Source: an uncultured Roseburia sp. | Lineage (GTDB): Bacteria; Bacillota; Clostridia; Lachnospirales; Lachnospiraceae | Length of the DNA stretch: 5,992 bases | Assembly (NCBI GenBank): GCA_910587865.1 | Contig: CAJUNX010000031.1 | Span: forward strand, 1 to 5,992 | Direction of reading: 5' to 3' | Shown here: positions 4,221 to 5,992 of the stretch, piece after piece | How the letters are laid out: each line of letters starts with the position of its first letter | Position numbering within the stretch: position 1 is the stretch's first letter | Program-made: the position numbers and the translations under genes | The notes under the pieces: model-generated | What the model saw: the letters and a program-made list of their open reading frames with translations, nothing else | Databases searched by the model: none | Told to the model about the DNA's origin: nothing

Positions 4221-5731
4221 TGGCGCAGAAAAAAGCGGCCCCGCTGATCCCGGCGGTCATTTATGCCCGGTACTCCAGCAGCGGCCAGCGTGAAGAAAGT
4301 ATAGAGGGACAGCTCAGAGAGTGCCACGACTTCGCCCGGAGGAACGGCCTCACGGTCGTGGGTGAATATGTAGACAAGGCCCTCACCGGCAGATCAGACA
4401 AGCGGCCGGATTTCCAGCGTATGCTCCGAGATTGTGAGCGCGGAGTCTTTCAGGCCGTGATTTGCTGGAAAATGGATCGTTTCGCCCGTAACCGGTACGA
4501 CTCGGCCATGTACAAGTACAAGCTGAAAAGAAACGGCGTCCGCATATTCTACGCGAAGGAGTCGATCCCGGAGGGGCCGGAGGGCATTATTCTGGAGTCA
4601 GTCATGGAGGGCTACGCTGAGTATTACAGCGAAAACCTGAGCCAGAACGTGAAGCGCGGGTATTATGACAGCGCTCTGGAGCTCAAAACGCTGGGCCAGA
4701 CGGTGCTCGGACTCAGGAAGGGCCCGGACGGCCGTTTCGAGATAGATCCGGCCACGGCTCCGATCGTTCGCCGGATCTTCGAGGAATACGCAGCAGGCGA
4801 GCGGGCGAAGGATATATACACACGCCTGAATGATGAAGGCTACCGGACGAGCCGCGGCGGGCTGTTCAATAAAAACAGTTTGCGCCGGATCCTCCAGAAT
4901 GAGAAATACGTCGGCGTGTACGAGTTCCGCGACATACGGGTGGAGAACGGGATCCCGGCCATAGTGGATCGGGAGCTGTTCGATCGGTGTCAGGGCATGG
5001 TGGAGAAGCACCACCGGGCACCGGCAGCAGACAGAGCCACCAGCTTTCTGCTCACCGCGAAGCTGTTCTGCGGCCATTGTGGCGAGCCTATGACGGGCGA
5101 CGGAGGCACCGGACGGAGCGGCCGGGTGTATAACTATTACACATGCAACGGCCGCCGGGTGCATAAGTGCCAGAAGGAGCGGGCCCAGAAGGAGTGGATC
5201 GAGCAGCTGGTGGTTGACGAGCTGGTGGATCTGATACACTCCGACGACTTCGTGAACGAGGTCGCGGATCGGTGCATGGAGTTTCAGCAGCGGGAGAAGG
5301 ATCAGAGCGCCCTCCGGGCACTTGAAGCCCGCCAGAAGGAAAACGAGAAGGCGATCCAGAATATGCTCGCAGCGATTGAGGCCGGGATCATAACGCCCAG
5401 CACGAAGTCGCGCCTCATGGAGCTGGAGGCAGAGCGCGTCCAGATCGAGAAGGGGATCGCCCAGCAGCTCATAGCGGAGCCGACGCTGGAGCGGGATCAG
5501 GTGGTCTACTTTCTGGAGCGGTTCAGGGACGGGGACGTCTCAGACGAAGGTTATCGGGCCTTTTTGGTGGACACTTTTCTCAATTCCGTGTACCTCTACG
5601 ACGACGACAAGCTGGTGCTGGTACTGAATTACACCGGCGAGCGTTGCAAGGTGACGCTGGATCTCGTGGAGAGCGCGGTCGAGGGTGACGGGCTGGGCGG
5701 TTCGTGTTTTGCGCCGTCCAGCGCATTCTGA
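4220..5731 (+). CDS. Large serine recombinase (integrase)
   Basis: A 503-residue site-specific recombinase of the large serine family, which catalyses integration and excision of the element between attP and attB by double-strand cleavage through a serine-DNA link. The catalytic domain spans residues 12-150: YARYSSSGQ (15-23) with nucleophile S19 and R17, and KMDRFARN (84-91) supplying R87 and R90. The Recombinase DNA-binding domain follows (about 160-260: GLRKGPDGRF, IFEEYAAGERAKDIYTRLND, RILQNEKYVGVY). A zinc ribbon has C284, C287, C309 and C317. A coiled coil spans about 352-420, and the C-terminal region ends at 503. Length and domain order are normal and all key residues are present, so it looks active. 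The ATG overlaps the previous stop; a GGGGGTGGGG stretch lies upstream. No other recombinase is in the window. Control of direction normally needs a separate directionality factor. Confidence 0.95.
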   Translation: MAQKKAAPLIPAVIYARYSSSGQREESIEGQLRECHDFARRNGLTVVGEYVDKALTGRSDKRPDFQRMLRDCERGVFQAVICWKMDRFARNRYDSAMYKYKLKRNGVRIFYAKESIPEGPEGIILESVMEGYAEYYSENLSQNVKRGYYDSALELKTLGQTVLGLRKGPDGRFEIDPATAPIVRRIFEEYAAGERAKDIYTRLNDEGYRTSRGGLFNKNSLRRILQNEKYVGVYEFRDIRVENGIPAIVDRELFDRCQGMVEKHHRAPAADRATSFLLTAKLFCGHCGEPMTGDGGTGRSGRVYNYYTCNGRRVHKCQKERAQKEWIEQLVVDELVDLIHSDDFVNEVADRCMEFQQREKDQSALRALEARQKENEKAIQNMLAAIEAGIITPSTKSRLMELEAERVQIEKGIAQQLIAEPTLERDQVVYFLERFRDGDVSDEGYRAFLVDTFLNSVYLYDDDKLVLVLNYTGERCKVTLDLVESAVEGDGLGGSCFAPSSAF

Positions 5732-5740
5732 ATATACAGA

Positions 5741-5765
5741 GCCGAACCGATAGGTTCGGCTTTTG
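5741..5765 (+). terminator. Intrinsic terminator of the recombinase transcript
   Basis: GCCGAACC-GATA-GGTTCGGC is a perfect 8-bp stem with a 4-base loop, followed by TTTTG. It starts 10 bp after the recombinase stop and closes the rightward genes. The reverse direction has no good T-run. Confidence 0.88.
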
Positions 5766-5778
5766 TGGTCTCACAAAA
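5761..5778. repeat. Short perfect inverted repeat next to the terminator
   Basis: TTTTGTG and CACAAAA surround a GTCT centre. It shares its first bases with the T-run of the terminator and ends two bases before the long repeat begins. It could be part of an attachment site or chance; nothing else supports either. Confidence 0.35.
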
Positions 5779-5779
5779 A

Positions 5780-5992
5780 GTTCAGCCCGCGCCATTCGCA
5801 AGGGCGCCCCAGGCGCTTTCCCGCTGCTTCGCAGCTAACCCTGCGCATAACCGGGCGCTCCGCTCATGCTTCACAGAATGTGCTCATTCATGCGGGCATG
5901 ATTCGCCCTTTCTGCGAAGCATGGCTGAATAATAATCGTTCAGCCCGCGCCATTCGCAAGGGCGCCCCAGGCGCTTTCCCGCTGCTTCGCAG
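5780..5992. repeat. Structured direct repeat, period 158 bp, second copy cut by the window edge
   Basis: The 55 bases at 5780-5834 occur again without any change at 5938-5992, starting with GTTCAGCCCGCGCC. The 103 bases between them (5835-5937) complete one 158-bp period. No gene is visible in this stretch; the frames that are open are short and lack ribosome binding sites. The repeat contains several inverted sequences: 5801-5808 with 5812-5819, 5865-5878 with 5910-5923, 5888-5893 with 5896-5901, and 5923-5929 with 5939-5945. This fits an intergenic repeat family or tandem array rather than coding DNA. It may already be host sequence beyond the element end. Confidence 0.85.
5865..5923. repeat. 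Imperfect long hairpin inside the 158-bp repeat
   Basis: CATGCTTCACAGAA (5865-5878) pairs with TTCTGCGAAGCATG (5910-5923) over 14 bp with one mismatch. The enclosed loop contains a second perfect hairpin, TCATGC-GG-GCATGA (5888-5901). Such nested dyads are typical of REP-like or small non-autonomous repeats. Confidence 0.6.

Noticed and set aside
4598..5239. Minus-strand open frame of 213 codons within the recombinase gene
   Set aside because: It is antisense to the DNA-binding domain and zinc ribbon of the recombinase, with no start signals and no plausible domain.
5780..5992. CRISPR array
   Set aside because: The repeated segment is at least 55 bp with a 103-bp interval and internal hairpins. 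Only two copies are seen and there are no cas genes, which does not fit CRISPR repeat and spacer lengths.
1..5992. tRNA, rRNA or riboswitch
   Set aside because: No cloverleaf, ribosomal RNA or recognised aptamer pattern was seen on either strand by eye.

Overview
The window looks like the control and integration end of a prophage or a related integrative element from a Gram-positive, moderately GC-rich gut-type Clostridia (Oscillospiraceae or Lachnospiraceae-like). That placement is inference. It rests on strong AGGAGG-type ribosome binding sites, GTG starts, a large serine recombinase, a CI/Cro-type repressor between divergent operons, a Gam-family protein, and a small sigma-like protein of a type I recall from Firmicutes mobile elements. 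No rRNA, tRNA or housekeeping gene is present to fix the taxonomy.

Layout. A leftward operon runs from about 2803 to the left edge. It starts at a near-consensus promoter (TTGACA, 17 bp, TATACT). In order it encodes a 111-residue protein of unknown function, a sigma-70-like small protein, a membrane-anchored SleB-like cell wall hydrolase, a 90-residue coiled-coil protein, a Gam-type DNA-end-binding protein with a long N-terminal extension, and the first 31 codons of another gene that leaves the window. Almost every junction overlaps (ATGA, GTGA, a 17-bp overlap, a ribosome binding site on the previous stop), so the genes are probably co-transcribed and translationally coupled. Facing right from the same intergenic region (2762-2930) are a 121-residue XRE-family repressor, an uncharacterised 268-residue protein, and a 503-residue large serine recombinase whose start overlaps the previous stop by one base. 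A strong intrinsic terminator closes this side.

Regulation. The intergenic region holds two back-to-back promoters and three copies of an 11-bp half-site (GCCTATGTTTT type). One lies in the spacer of the leftward promoter, one just upstream of the rightward -35, and one overlaps the rightward -10. This is the expected plan of a lysogeny switch, in which the repressor holds the early operon off and controls itself. The repressor has no peptidase domain, so induction would need something not seen here.

Right end. After the terminator there is no gene. The last 213 bp hold a structured repeat: 55 bp at 5780-5834 recur identically at 5938-5992 (period 158 bp), and the second copy is cut by the window edge. 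This may be host chromosome or an intergenic repeat family, which would put the element boundary close to the terminator.

Main oddities. The sigma-like reading frame has no ATG, GTG or TTG before residue 33 of its apparent homologous region and overlaps a C-terminally abrupt upstream gene, which suggests a deletion fused the two. A cell wall hydrolase sits inside an early recombination operon. A terminator-like hairpin points against the rightward genes. GGATCC occurs ten times in 6 kb.
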